DNA from: JAPPHA01 sp965221575 | GTDB taxonomy: Bacteria > Pseudomonadota > Alphaproteobacteria > Rhodobacterales > Rhodobacteraceae | Assembly (NCBI GenBank): GCA_965221575.1 | Contig: CBDCSM010000014.1 | Span: 620,001 to 684,000 of the forward strand | Direction of reading: 5' to 3' | Length of the DNA stretch: 64,000 bases | Shown: positions 15,843 to 24,979 of the stretch, piece by piece | How positions within the stretch are numbered: the stretch's first letter is position 1 | Layout of the letters: each line of letters starts with the position of its first letter | Translations under genes and position numbers: made by a program | The notes under the pieces: generated by a model | Database searches by the model: none | Seen by the model: the letters and a program-made list of their open reading frames with translations, nothing else | What the model was told of the DNA's origin: nothing

Positions 15843-17179
15843 CACTACTGTCCCAATAAAATTTTCTCACCATACTCTAAAGTTCTGATGTAAATACATA
15901 AATTTGACATGTCAGCTGTTACCGACTTGAACCCTTCGCACACGCTCTTCACACTTCCTCACTGTCATGCACCATCACGAGGAAGAATGCGATGTATTCC
16001 GGCAGCCTGGTTTTCGCGCAGATCATGGAACACTTGCCATGGCACAGGTTCCGTCGCTGTGTCTCTCGATACGACGGAGACCGCTACGTCAAGGCGTTCA
16101 CCTGCGCAGATCAATACCGGTGCATGGCCTTTGCCCAACTCACCTACAGGACCAGTCTGCGTGACATCGAGACCTGCCTGCGCGTCCAGTCCGGAAAACT
16201 CTACCATATGGGCATCCGTGGCGGGATCTCCCGCAACACCCTCGCCAATGCCAATCAGGTCCGTGACTGGAAAATCTACGCGGACTTTGCACAGCACCTC
16301 ATTCACATCGCCCGGGACATCCACGCCGATGACACCCTACCCGGCCTTGATGTTCACGATACCGTCTACGCGCTCGACTCTTCAACCATCGACCTCTGCC
16401 TGTCGCTGTTCCCATGGGCGCGGTTCCGCAAGACAAAGGGCGCCGTCAAACTGCACACACTCCTTGATCTGCATGGGAACATTCCGGCCTTCATCCACAT
16501 ATCCGACGGAAAACTCCATGATGTCAACGTCCTGGACATGCTGCTTCCGGAAGCTGGCGCGTTCTACGTCATGGACCGGGCCTATCTCGACTTCGAACGC
16601 CTCCATCGCCTCCATCTCTGCGGCGGCTTCTTCGTCCTGAGAGCAAAATCGAATACCAGACTCCGCCGCCTCTCCTCCCGGCCCGTGGACCGCAGCACCG
16701 GCCTCATCTGCGATCAGGTCGTGCGGCCAAGCGGCGTCAACAGTGCGACCGATTTCCCGGACAAGTTGCGCCGCATCAAATACCGCGACCCGGAGCGCGG
16801 CAAGACCCTGGTCTTTCTTACCAAAAACTTTACACTGCCGGCCATGTCAGTCGCAGACATCTACCGGTCGCGCTGGCAAGTCGAACTTTTTTTTTCAAAT
16901 GGATCAAGCAGCACCTTCGGATTAAGTCCTTCTTCGGCACCTCCGAAAACGCTGTGAAGAGCCAGATCTGGATCGCGGTATCGGTCTATGTGATCGTCGC
17001 GATCATCCGCAAACGTCTGAACATTGATGAGAGTCTCCACACAATTCTACAGATTCTGAGCCTCACGATTTTTGAAAAAACTCCATTAAATCAACTGCTT
17101 GACATGACGGCTCAACAGATCCCACCGGACACTCCCAGTAACCAGTTGAATCTATTCAGTTTTTAATGGGACACTAGTG
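15843..17179 (+). mobile_element. IS4 family insertion sequence (1337 bp)
   Basis: Terminal repeats CACTACTGTCCCAATAAAA (left) and the inverse of CACTAGTGTCCCATTAAAA (right) are flanked by the 9-bp duplication ATTTGCGTT. It contains one transposase gene with a frameshift in a T-run. The intact duplication shows a recent, simple insertion. Confidence 0.9.
15992..17166 (+). pseudogene. IS4 family transposase with frameshift at a T9 run
   Basis: The first frame runs from 15992 to 16957 and the rest reads from about 16905 to TAA at 17166. The protein starts MYSGSLVFAQIMEHLPWHRF. It has the first Asp in LDSSTIDLCLSLFPWARF, the second in YVMDRAYLDFERL, and the YREK-like signature YRSRWQVELFF followed by KWIKQHLRIKSFFG in the next frame. 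The break is at nine consecutive Ts (about 16887-16895); eight would keep the frame. Either it is an inactivating slip or the element uses transcriptional slippage there. Length with the frame restored is about 390 aa, normal for the family. Confidence 0.85.
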
Positions 17180-17188
17180 ATTTGCGTT
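17180..17188. repeat. Target duplication of IS4-type element, right copy
   Basis: ATTTGCGTT, identical to 15834-15842. Confidence 0.85.
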
Positions 17189-17335
17189 TTTTTCTCAAAG
17201 GTTGGCCCTAACCCAACATAAGTACCGATTCCGCCATAGGGAATTCCACTTCGCCTTGAAATAGTTGACGCTTTATCAATCTGGCGGCTCCCAATTTTCC
17301 GGAATGATGCGGGGTGCAGAATTGGGAGGCAGGAC

Positions 17336-19097
17336 GGGGTACATCCCAATTTCTTTGTATTGAGTGATTCGGACAGTTTTATTTGCACCGGGGTGTTGCG
17401 TTGCGGGCGGCATGACGGTTTTGTCCTATTGGACCCCGTGGGGTGATCAACGGCCGGAGACACGGCCGGGCATCTTGACGGGAGGAGTCGAGCAGCAGGA
17501 GTTGAGGGTTCATGACACGTGCACGGAAAAGACGGGAATTTCGGCATCCGGATACGGTTGCGTATCTGCGGGGCCTGAGCGCGGACGAGGCGGCGGTTCA
17601 AGCGCCGCTGGTTCGCGCGCATGCAGACGGGTTCACCCGATACTGGCTGGAGGATGGCGAGGTTCGCTGCCGTGACATCACGGCTGCGGAGTTGCCGCAG
17701 CCGGGTGGCGGCTCGTCGGCTCTGGAGACGCTGCTGTCGGCGACACGGGAGCAGTTCGGGACCCTGCTGCCGAAGCTGACGGCGGAGGTAGGCCGTCCGG
17801 GACCGGACCTGGACAGCATCGAGCGGGCGCTGCGGGACGGCGCACACGCGAGCGGCGCCACGGCGCTCAAGGCGATCCTTGAGGATCTGGACAGGGGGTT
17901 GCCGAGCCCGTTCTGCGCCAACTGCGGCCAGGCGATGGCCTGTCATCTTCGCGATGGCAAGACCTTCATGACGCGCCTTGGTCCGGTGACGATTGAGCGG
18001 ACCTACCGGTACTGTCGCGACTGCAAGAGTGGCCATTATCCGCTGGACCGTGTCTTGGGTCTGGAGGGTGAGAGCCACACGCCGGGAGCGGCATCCCTGA
18101 TGGCCGATGTTGTCGGGGATGCCGGCTACGGGATGGCGAGCCGCAAGCTTGCAAACCTTGCCGGTGTGACCATTCCGCCGAGCACGCTGCACAGGTGGGC
18201 GCTGAAGATTGGCGCGCAGGTTCAACGGTTCGAGCAGGAGATTGTCGAGCCCGCCGACCCGGCGGCGCCACGGCTGTACCTGGGTGTGGACGGCACCGGG
18301 GTTCCGGTGCGCAAGAGCGAGGTCGCGGGGGTCAAGGGCAAGCAGGAGGACGGCAGCGCGAAGACCCGCGAAGCCAAGGTCCTGAGCATCTACACGGCCG
18401 AGCGCGTTCACCCGAAGAGCGGCGAGCCGGAGAAGGACCCGGGCAGCGAGACCCACAGCGGTCTCATCGACAGTGCCGCCGCCGTTGGCGGCGTCAGCCG
18501 CGGGTCGGCCTTTGCCGGGCGTCTGGAGCGTGAGATTGTCCGGCAGGGGCTGCGCGAGGCCGGGGAGGTTGTGGTGATCTCCGATGCGGCGTCCTGGATC
18601 CGCAATGTCTGCGGGGAACTGCTGGCCGGCCAGAAGGTCACCTTCATTCTCGATCTGTGGCACGCGGTCGAATATGCGAGTGCCGCCTTGCGGGTGCTCT
18701 GTCCCGACAAGGCGAAACGAAAGGAGCAACTGGAGGCGGTCAAGACGGAACTGAAGGCTGGAAGGGTCGATGCGGTCATTTCTGCGTTCGCGCCACATCG
18801 TCACAGGGATGAAGCCGTGGCGAAGTGCATCGATTACTTCACCGCAAACAAGGCGCAGATGCAGTACGACAAATACCGCAAACAAGGCATGCAAATCGGA
18901 TCCGGTGTCGTCGAGAGTGCCGGGCGGCAGATTGTCGGGCTGCGGATGAAACGGCCCGGAAGTCACTGGAGCGTCACAGGCGCCAATGCCGTGCTGGCGA
19001 TCAAGTGCTGCCTCACGAACCATAGGTGGGTCGACTTCCTCCACTGGAAAGCTCAACAGGCCGTGGCCGCCTGAAACAAAGAGATTGGGATGCACCC
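17336..19097 (+). mobile_element. ISKra4 family insertion sequence 1
   Basis: Inverted ends GGGTACATCCCAATTTC and the inverse of GGGTGCATCCCAATCTC are flanked by a 9-bp direct repeat AGGCAGGAC (17327-17335 and 19098-19106). It is about 1.76 kb with a single intact transposase gene. Confidence 0.88.
17512..19074 (+). CDS. ISKra4 family transposase
   Basis: A 520-aa DDE transposase. A zinc-binding segment has CANCG (about 135) and CRDCKSGHYP (about 168). First Asp is in YLGVDGTGVPV (about 262), second in VVISDAASWIRNV (about 360), Glu in IGSGVVESAGRQIVGLR (about 465). The IDLWHAVEY-like segment FILDLWHAVEYA follows the second Asp, as usual for ISKra4. The start is the ATG at 17512, after AGCAGGAGTTGAGGG. 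The ends and duplication are intact, so the element should be functional. Confidence 0.92.
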   Translation: MTRARKRREFRHPDTVAYLRGLSADEAAVQAPLVRAHADGFTRYWLEDGEVRCRDITAAELPQPGGGSSALETLLSATREQFGTLLPKLTAEVGRPGPDLDSIERALRDGAHASGATALKAILEDLDRGLPSPFCANCGQAMACHLRDGKTFMTRLGPVTIERTYRYCRDCKSGHYPLDRVLGLEGESHTPGAASLMADVVGDAGYGMASRKLANLAGVTIPPSTLHRWALKIGAQVQRFEQEIVEPADPAAPRLYLGVDGTGVPVRKSEVAGVKGKQEDGSAKTREAKVLSIYTAERVHPKSGEPEKDPGSETHSGLIDSAAAVGGVSRGSAFAGRLEREIVRQGLREAGEVVVISDAASWIRNVCGELLAGQKVTFILDLWHAVEYASAALRVLCPDKAKRKEQLEAVKTELKAGRVDAVISAFAPHRHRDEAVAKCIDYFTANKAQMQYDKYRKQGMQIGSGVVESAGRQIVGLRMKRPGSHWSVTGANAVLAIKCCLTNHRWVDFLHWKAQQAVAA

Positions 19098-19318
19098 AGG
19101 CAGGACGCCAGTGTTGTTCTGCAGCTCATTTTTGTGAGATTGTATTCGCCAAGCAGGACTATATACCGCCATGCCAGAGGCGAAACGCAGAATTTCGTCG
19201 CGAAGCGCTACAACACAACGTCTGGCAGCTTATCAAACTGGATGAAAAAGAACGGAATCAAGAAACCGAGCACATAGGAGTCCTATGGCGGAATCGGTAC
19301 TTATGTTGGGTTAGGGCC

Positions 19319-19807
19319 ATCTATCGCCCGCTGATCCGATGCGACCGCGAGGGCCGCGTCCTGTTCGCCCACCGCGATCAACGCCGCACGCTGACCGACT
19401 TCGAAATCTGCCCGCCAGACGGGGTGCGGCGCTTCGCAACCGGCGGAACGCGCAGCCTCTTCGCCCTCTGCGCCGACGCGGAAAACCTCCACGCCCTCGT
19501 CATCACCGAAGGCGCCGTCAACGCGCTCAGCCTCGCACAGATCAACCAGTGTCCGACCCGTCAGGCCTTCCTCTCCACCGCCGGCGCGCCTTCGTCGCGA
19601 CAGTGCAGGCAGATCACCCGCGCCGCACATCGCCTCCCCAAACTCAAGACCGTCATCCTGGCACAGGACAACGACGAGGCCGGAGAACGCCAGGCCGAGA
19701 CCGTGCGCAAAAAGGTGCGCCTCCCGACCCGCGTCGCCTTCCACAGACACCGACCGCCCGAAAACACCGACTGGAACGACATCGTCAACACCGGCCGGGC
19801 AGGCTGA
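19319..19807 (+). pseudogene. Toprim-domain protein, C-terminal fragment
   Basis: About 160 codons without a start, beginning right at the MITE-like repeat: PLIRCDREGRVLFAHRDQ, then ENLHALVITEGAVNALSL with the Toprim Glu, and KTVILAQDNDEAGERQAE with the acidic DxD-like pair (Asp-Asn-Asp). It ends NTDWNDIVNTGRAG. This resembles the DnaG/relaxase-linked Toprim (DUF3991-type) proteins of plasmids and mobile elements. It is not a copy of the primase at 24980-25855. The N-terminal zinc-binding part is missing. Confidence 0.65.
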
Positions 19808-20143
19808 CAGCCACGGAAAACGCCCGCCCGCCTGCACCGGGGATCACATCTGTCGAGATGCTCCGTGACGGGCGCACGGGGCATGGACCGGATGCGACCA
19901 GGCTCATGGGAAGTGCAGAAGGCCGTTCCGATCCCTCAGGCCACAGGCGAAAAAGCCCCCGATGAACCGCCACAATGGGAAGAAAAGCCGTCCAGGGTGC
20001 CGCCGAAAGCACCTGAAACTCCAGACAATATCCGAAGTCAGGGAACCGCACAGGCCACAATCACGCTCTTCAAATGGCCCAAATCAACCGCAAAAGCGCG
20101 GTTTACCGCCAAAATTGCGCGCTTTCAAAAAACCGCCGACAAT
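19808..20143. other. No recognisable gene
   Basis: An open frame crosses this stretch on the plus strand, but its translation is Pro/Lys/Glu-rich and domain-less up to the IS4-like fragment at 20144. Confidence 0.4.
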
Positions 20144-20342
20144 ACACTAAGACCGCATTTCGCCTTGAGCAAGACGAGGCTCGCGACGCTGTCGGTCCTG
20201 CTCGTTGGCCTGGCAAACTGTCGGACGGTGAATCTCAGTCACCTTGCGAGCCAGTTCCCGGGGCCGGCCCTGCATGCATCGAACTATCGACGGTTGCAGC
20301 GGTTCTTTCAGTATGTCCGTCTTGATGAAGATGTGGTCGCGG
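20144..20342 (+). pseudogene. IS4 family transposase, N-terminal fragment
   Basis: The translation contains LRPHFALSKTRLATLSVLLV and NCRTVNLSHLASQFPG, then HASNYRRLQRFFQYVRLDED. That is the conserved N-terminal region of one IS4 subgroup, different from the element at 15843. Both the true start and the catalytic domain are gone. It joins in frame to a LacI-like fragment. Confidence 0.7.
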
Positions 20343-20344
20343 TC

Positions 20345-20590
20345 CTGGCGGCGATGGAGTCTCTCTACCAAAAGCTGGGCAGGCTCCCCGATGGCCTCAT
20401 TGTCAACTCGACTATCGCATTCGAGGGTGTCGTTCGTTTCTTGAGACGGTTGCCTAGGCAGGAACTACACACCCTAATCGCGGGGTGCTACGACTGGGAT
20501 CCATTCGCGGCGCTTGTCGAGTTCTCACTCACGATGGTTCGTCAAGACTCAGAAAAAATAGTGTCTACCGCGTTCTCGATACTTGAGCTA
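20345..20590 (+). pseudogene. LacI family regulator, C-terminal fragment
   Basis: About 80 codons: LGRLPDGLIVNSTIAFEGVV, then RQELHTLIAGCYDWDPFAAL and LTMVRQDSEKI. The order PDG-IVNS-AFEG, GCYDWDPFA and LTMVRQD is that of the last third of the LacI sugar-binding domain. The DNA-binding half has been replaced by the IS4 fragment. It stands next to the sugar genes on the opposite strand, so it was probably their regulator. The palindromes at 23467 and 39369 may have been its operators. Confidence 0.6.
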
Positions 20591-20764
20591 CTCCCCAATT
20601 GCTGGACAGGATTGAGGTTCGTTTAAGCTACAAATCGCGTCTGCCAGTCGGGTTGCTCCTGATTGAGATGTAGGGCGAAGGTGTCAGGGCGTTGGCATTA
20701 TGCCGCGCTCCGATTCCTAAACTCTCTTCCCGATCGTCTCTAAGCCTACTTCGACTTTAGACTC

Positions 20765-22324
20765 TCAAAGACTCGTGGAAAACCAGCTCCTTGCGAACGT
20801 AGATAGCGTCTCGAATCTTGCGTACCGAGAGCTGTGTATCGAAACTGCTGAAGGGTCAGGTAGACGAACTTCGCCGGGGCAAGACATTGAGCGCGCGGCC
20901 TCCGCAATGGTCCGACCGGTCGCTGCCGCCGACACGATCGCTCCCCCCAGCAGAACCGGCTCGGCAGCTGGGGAGATTAACTTGCACCCAGTGACGTCGC
21001 CATACAGTGCAACGAGGAAAGGATTGGCTGCGTGACCTCCGGAGATCGCAATGGTATCGATCTCATAGCCAGCACGATTCATTGCCTCAACTATGGCGCG
21101 TGTCCCATAGGCGATCGCTGCGGCTGCGGCCCAGTAAAGTGTAATCAGCTGCTCACTCGGGTCGTCTATCGTGATTCCAACAATTGCTCCGCGCATACGT
21201 GCATCTGCCAATGGGGACCGATTGCCGAGCACATCCGGCAAGACATGGAACCATTCCGGGAGACGCTCACCAGCCCTCATGCGACGAAGTGCCTCTTTGG
21301 ACAACTCCTCATGCGGGTTAGTCAGTGCGGAGGCAGCCGAATGCGAAGCTACGATTGAGTCAAGGAGTAGACCGCTAGCACTCTGTCCTCCTTCGTTGAG
21401 CCAATATTCGGGCATAACTGCACCATGATAGGGCCCCCATACACCCCCAATCTGCCTAGGATGCGGCGACAGCGACATGTGGCAGTTGGATGATCCAGCG
21501 ATGAGCGCAAGTGTGGAGTTGACGCGCGATTCTGGGAGATGGCCCAGCGTGCCGAGAGCGCCGGCATGCGCGTCGATTAACCCGGAAGCGACAACACAAG
21601 ATGTCGTGAGACCGAGTTCGTCTGCTGCAAGTTGACTGAGCACTCCCACCGACTTCCCCACGGGAACAACGGAATCCGACACTCCGGTGCGGTCAGCCAA
21701 ATCATTGAGGTCGATCTGCGACAAGAAACGCTTGTCCCAATGTTCGACATCGTGCGGAAGGTAGGTCCATTTGCAGGTTAGCGTGCATGCGCTGCGCGAT
21801 GTCGAGCCTGTCGCGCGCCATGTCAGAAAATCAGCAAGGTCGAACGCGCTTCCAAGGCGACGCCACAGATCGGGCCGACGTCGCTTCAACCACATTAGCT
21901 TGGGAATTTGCATTTGCGGCGACATGACACCGCCGAGGTACCTTAGAACTCTAGAGTCGGTTTGCGAGCAGAGGTCCGCCTCAAGCTCAGCCCTCTGATC
22001 CATCCAAACAATGACGTTCCATTTTTCGTCGGAGATGGCCAGCGGAAGCCCCCCAGCATCGACGAGCACGAGAGAACATGTTGCGTCAAAGGCCAGACCT
22101 CCGACCAGAGCGGGGTCAACGCCTGACTCACCGAGTGCATCGCGCACGGATTTGCAGCAGGCCTGCCAAATCTCCTCGCTGTCCTGCTCGAATTGGCGCT
22201 CGGAGGCGTCACGACGCATTCCTATTGCAGACTTCGCGTACCCAAGCATTTGTCCAGAGGCGTCGAAGACTGCGGCTCGCGCGCTCGCCGTACCGACATC
22301 AACACTAACGAAGAACTCGCTCAC
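20765..22324 (-). CDS. FGGY family carbohydrate kinase (pentulose kinase-like)
   Basis: A 519-aa cytosolic sugar kinase. The N-terminal phosphate-binding strand is FFVSVDVGTASARAAVFD (about 4-21). FDATCSLVLVD is at about 79 and WMDQRAELEA at about 106. The second domain has VVASGLIDAHAGALGTLG (about 243) with the catalytic Asp, LNEGGQSASGLLLD (about 306) and the signature ISGGHAANPFLVAL (about 423). The overall pattern is closest to D-ribulokinase/FGGY proteins, so the substrate is probably a pentulose (ATP + D-ribulose or similar to the 5-phosphate); the exact sugar is not certain. It starts 10 bp after the nucleoside hydrolase stop, so they form an operon. Confidence 0.85.
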   Translation of the reverse strand: MSEFFVSVDVGTASARAAVFDASGQMLGYAKSAIGMRRDASERQFEQDSEEIWQACCKSVRDALGESGVDPALVGGLAFDATCSLVLVDAGGLPLAISDEKWNVIVWMDQRAELEADLCSQTDSRVLRYLGGVMSPQMQIPKLMWLKRRRPDLWRRLGSAFDLADFLTWRATGSTSRSACTLTCKWTYLPHDVEHWDKRFLSQIDLNDLADRTGVSDSVVPVGKSVGVLSQLAADELGLTTSCVVASGLIDAHAGALGTLGHLPESRVNSTLALIAGSSNCHMSLSPHPRQIGGVWGPYHGAVMPEYWLNEGGQSASGLLLDSIVASHSAASALTNPHEELSKEALRRMRAGERLPEWFHVLPDVLGNRSPLADARMRGAIVGITIDDPSEQLITLYWAAAAAIAYGTRAIVEAMNRAGYEIDTIAISGGHAANPFLVALYGDVTGCKLISPAAEPVLLGGAIVSAAATGRTIAEAARSMSCPGEVRLPDPSAVSIHSSRYARFETLSTFARSWFSTSL

Positions 22325-22334
22325 CTTCTAAATC

Positions 22335-23345
22335 CTAGAAACGCACTCTTGCGCTGGCTGCGAGGACCCGCTGGCTTACGTCGTGGAGAAATCCGTCGAG
22401 ATCGAGCCAGGATGTCGCTACGGTTGCCGGACGTCCCTGCTGCGTTTCCCTGACAACATAGTTTGAGTCGATCGCAAGGTTCAGGGTCTCGGTCGTGAAA
22501 AACTGATTGTCGTAGGCCATTGCCACCGCGACGGTGTCCCAAAGCCAGGAACTTCGGTCGTCAGTCGAGAAGTCGAAAAAACTAGTCTCGGGAGGTCGAT
22601 TGCTTTCGGAGCCTACCTGTTCACGATAGTCGCGAACAATCATTCGAGCGACACGGTCTTCTGATTCCAGAAAGTGATTCCAGACAGGTCCTTTCATGAC
22701 GGCCTCAAAACACACTTCGTACGGGGCAATCGTCAGGTCCCAGCTCGAATCGAGGAGCCGCTGATAGGCCGGGCCGTCGCCGATGACGTTTGCCTCCCGC
22801 ATCGGTTCCCAGTCTGTCGGTTCTTCTGATTGTGTCGGTTCCTCCGGATGCCCTTGCAACAGCCTGGCCTTGCGGTCGAACGACCGCATGGAGACATTCT
22901 CGCGAATGTTCGCCGACATGCTGACGACTTTGGAGTTGTCGACGATGGCTGGGTCGCGATCCAACGCTGCGGCAAGTGTCGTCACCGGACAAATCGAAAT
23001 GATCGTTACGGGGTGACTGCTCGCTCTGATGACTCGAATGATCTCGCCCGCACCATCGAGACTGGTCGGTCCGGGGTACTGGTGCCAATCGTACAGACCG
23101 GCACTGATGGGCATCTTGAGTACTTGCCAATCTCGCACCGCTGTTCGCTCCGCTAGAGCGATGGGGACATCTGTTCGCCCAGCCTCAACCAGAAGTTGCG
23201 TGAGGAGATTGGCACGATACTCAACGTCACCCGTTGAAACGGTAATCAACTTCACGTCGAGCTCAGGACTGCCAAGCACCATCGCGACGGCCCAGTGATC
23301 GTCTACGTCGATCCCAATGTCGGTATCTAAAATAACAGGTATCAT
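22335..23345 (-). CDS. Inosine/uridine-preferring nucleoside hydrolase family protein
   Basis: A 336-aa protein starting MIPVILDTDIGIDVDDHWAV, which contains the DxDxxxDD calcium-binding cluster of nucleoside N-ribohydrolases. ISICPVTTLAAAL is at about 128 and the C-terminal Asp in SSWLWDTVAVAMAYD (about 278) completes the metal site. The enzyme splits ribonucleosides into base and ribose, or a related N-glycoside. I chose the ATG at 23345 because the metal motif sits at residues 7-15, as in the family. It lies upstream of the FGGY kinase, so released sugar may feed the kinase. A LacI-like palindrome lies 122 bp upstream. Confidence 0.85.
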   Translation of the reverse strand: MIPVILDTDIGIDVDDHWAVAMVLGSPELDVKLITVSTGDVEYRANLLTQLLVEAGRTDVPIALAERTAVRDWQVLKMPISAGLYDWHQYPGPTSLDGAGEIIRVIRASSHPVTIISICPVTTLAAALDRDPAIVDNSKVVSMSANIRENVSMRSFDRKARLLQGHPEEPTQSEEPTDWEPMREANVIGDGPAYQRLLDSSWDLTIAPYEVCFEAVMKGPVWNHFLESEDRVARMIVRDYREQVGSESNRPPETSFFDFSTDDRSSWLWDTVAVAMAYDNQFFTTETLNLAIDSNYVVRETQQGRPATVATSWLDLDGFLHDVSQRVLAASARVRF

Positions 23346-23466
23346 GCGTTTGATTTCCAGCTTGCTTTGAGCCCTGAATTTCCTCCTGAGCCCTCGCGGG
23401 CGAAGCGTGCCGCCAGCTTGATCGGGGTTACGGAGACTTAGTCCACGACCTCGGTTTGGTTTCAGC

Positions 23467-23480
23467 ACAAACGATAGTTC
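23467..23480 (-). promoter_or_regulatory. Putative LacI-type operator upstream of nucleoside hydrolase
   Basis: ACAAACGATAGTTC within CAGCACAAACGATAGTTC closely matches CAGCACAATCGATTGTTC upstream of the ABC operon (39365-39382), with two differences. The central CG and dyad symmetry are typical of LacI-family sites. Confidence 0.45.
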
Positions 23481-23698
23481 TATTCGGCGTTTGTCAAGTT
23501 CCACATTGTTCGCAGCAGTTCAAACTCATCAGGATCGACGGCTTGTCGCGGCGACTGAGTACAGAGGGAACATCGGGCGCGCTAGCTGGGCGCGCTGTTT
23601 TCCCTGAATATGCTGACTTCGCAAAGGAGTTTCTTCCAAGAGGTGGGCGGACCAGTCGGCCGACTGATCCGCCCGGCTCCTGAAATCAGGAGTGTCGG

Positions 23699-23884
23699 CT
23701 AGGTCTCATCTCGACGAGCGATCCGCTGTCGAAGCCAGTCCATCACTTCTTCCTCGACCCATCCCACTCTGCATTGGCCGAGCCGTAACCGTTTGGGGAA
23801 TTGGCCGGCTTTCTCCAGTCGTGCAATGTGCTGCGGTGAGTAGAGGACAAGCTCCTTAAGCTGCCGTTTCGATAGTATCCTCAT
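23699..23884 (-). CDS. AlpA-like helix-turn-helix DNA-binding protein
   Basis: 61 codons: MRILSKRQLKELVLYSPQHI, then ARLEKAGQFPKRLRLG and VGWVEEEVMDWLRQRI. This is the winged-helix MerR/AlpA fold seen in small regulators and excisionases of integrative elements: the segment PQHIARLEKAGQFPKR is the recognition region and the Trp-Val-Glu wing follows. The start at 23884 gives the family length; a 16-codon N-terminal extension from 23932 is less likely. It is probably left from an integrative element, next to the tRNA-like remnant at 24114-24147; no integrase is adjacent now. Confidence 0.75.
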   Translation of the reverse strand: MRILSKRQLKELVLYSPQHIARLEKAGQFPKRLRLGQCRVGWVEEEVMDWLRQRIARRDET

Positions 23885-23932
23885 CACGAAGACTCTCGTG
23901 TGGGGAGCATCGCGATGCCCCGGTGGCGACAA

Positions 23933-24302
23933 CCCTCCGAGGGATGATCAGGCTAGCACAGGAGTGACCGGTTCGAGTATGGCCTCGGAAGTGTGGGGAT
24001 GGCACACGTGAGTCCTCGTTCGAGACCCGAACTTCTGCGACGGCAGGTTTGGGGGCCCCGTTGGGGGCCTCGGCAAAAGTCGAACAACGGCAATCCGTTG
24101 TATGGCAGCCACATAGAGGTTGAATTCGAATCCTCTCCAGGGCACCAGTCGCCCCTCCCTTGGGGGGGGGGGGGCGTGATTTTCCCAAATTTCAAAGTCA
24201 GTCGGCCGCCGTGCCAGGCATTGGCACGCCGGTTTGCACCGGATAACCTGCGGCGAGCCTCAGGGGTTGGTGCTTTTACGGTTCGAGCCGGACAAAGCCG
24301 CG
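23933..24302. other. Intergenic junction region
   Basis: No gene is visible. It contains a GC-rich inverted stretch (GGGGGCCCCGTTGGGGGCC, about 24052), a tRNA 3'-end-like sequence (24114-24147) and a run of 13 Gs (24162-24174). It marks the border between the catabolic genes and the broken IS66 element. Confidence 0.5.
24114..24147 (+). other. tRNA 3'-end-like remnant, possible attachment site
   Basis: AGAGG, a loop with TTCGAAT, CCTCT and then CCAGGGCACCA resemble a T-arm, acceptor strand and CCA end. However the loop between the stem halves is 12 nt instead of 7, and no matching 5' acceptor strand is present. A full tRNA is therefore excluded. Proximity to the AlpA-like gene fits an old attachment site. 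Confidence 0.35.
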
Positions 24303-24772
24303 TCAACCGTTCCGGTAGAATGCATGAAGATGCCACGGGGTGTCATCGGCGAACAGCGCGCGCCCGGCCAGCACGTGATGTCCGACGGCAGCGGCCAGAG
24401 GTTCCAGCAGCGCCGTCGTCTTGCCGACCCAGCCGGCGAGCGTCGAGCGGTCGAGATCTATGCCTTCGCGGGCGAAGATGCGGGACTGGCGGTAGAGCGG
24501 CAGGTGATCGCAATACTTCGAGTGCAGCGCATGCGCCAGAAGACCGGGGCCGGGCCGGCCGCGCTCGATCGGCCGCACCGGCAGCGGCGCCTGGTGGAAC
24601 TTCTCGCATCCGCGGCAGGCCAGACGCGGACGCACGATGCGCTTCACCACAAAGCGGCCGGGAACGTACTCCAACTCCTCGGTGACATCCTCGCCCACCC
24701 GCTTCAGATGGCGTCCGCAGGCGGTGCAGCGCTCGTCCGGCGCGAGAACCGTCTCCTCGTGAGAGTGCTCAC
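24303..24772 (-). pseudogene. IS66 transposase TnpC, middle fragment
   Basis: On the minus strand the frame begins HSHEETVLAPDERC, continues CTACGRHLKRVGEDVTEELE, then VVKRIVRPRLACRGC (zinc-binding Cys) and LYRQSRIFAREGIDLDRSTL, and reaches RALFADDTPWHL with the first catalytic Asp. It then stops at 24303, so the rest of the DDE domain is absent. It connects conceptually to the N-terminal fragment at 30075-30359 across the five-gene insertion. Confidence 0.85.
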
Positions 24773-24979
24773 GATTATTGATGGTGCGTTTGTCACGTTT
24801 TTTGGCGGGATCCGGTTGTGATCCTGGTGCGCGTGTGATGATGCTGGTGGTTCCGGGAACCGGTTCCGTTGATTTGCGTGTGTGGGAACCGGGGAACCGC
24901 GGTCGAGGGTTTTGCGCGGACTGTTTGGTTTCCGTCCTGCCTGTTCCGGGGACGGGGTCCTGTGCGGGCGTGGCTGGCC

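Larger units (their letters stand above)
17204..19318. mobile_element. MITE-like repeat 1, interrupted by an ISKra4-type element
   Basis: 37-bp perfect terminal inverted repeats start GGCCCTAACCCAACAT at 17204 and end at 19318. Without the nested element and one duplication copy the unit is about 344 bp and has no gene. The outer bases match those of the 357-bp unit at 48486-54438. I see no target duplication. A non-autonomous derivative of an ISKra4-like element is the likeliest reading. Confidence 0.65.

Noticed and set aside
17152..19095. 647-codon minus-strand frame across the ISKra4 transposase
   Set aside because: It is antisense to an intact transposase with all catalytic motifs and shows no domain.
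24085..24147. Possible complete tRNA gene
   Set aside because: Only the 3' part resembles a tRNA; the T-loop is too long and there is no 5' acceptor strand, D-arm or anticodon arm.
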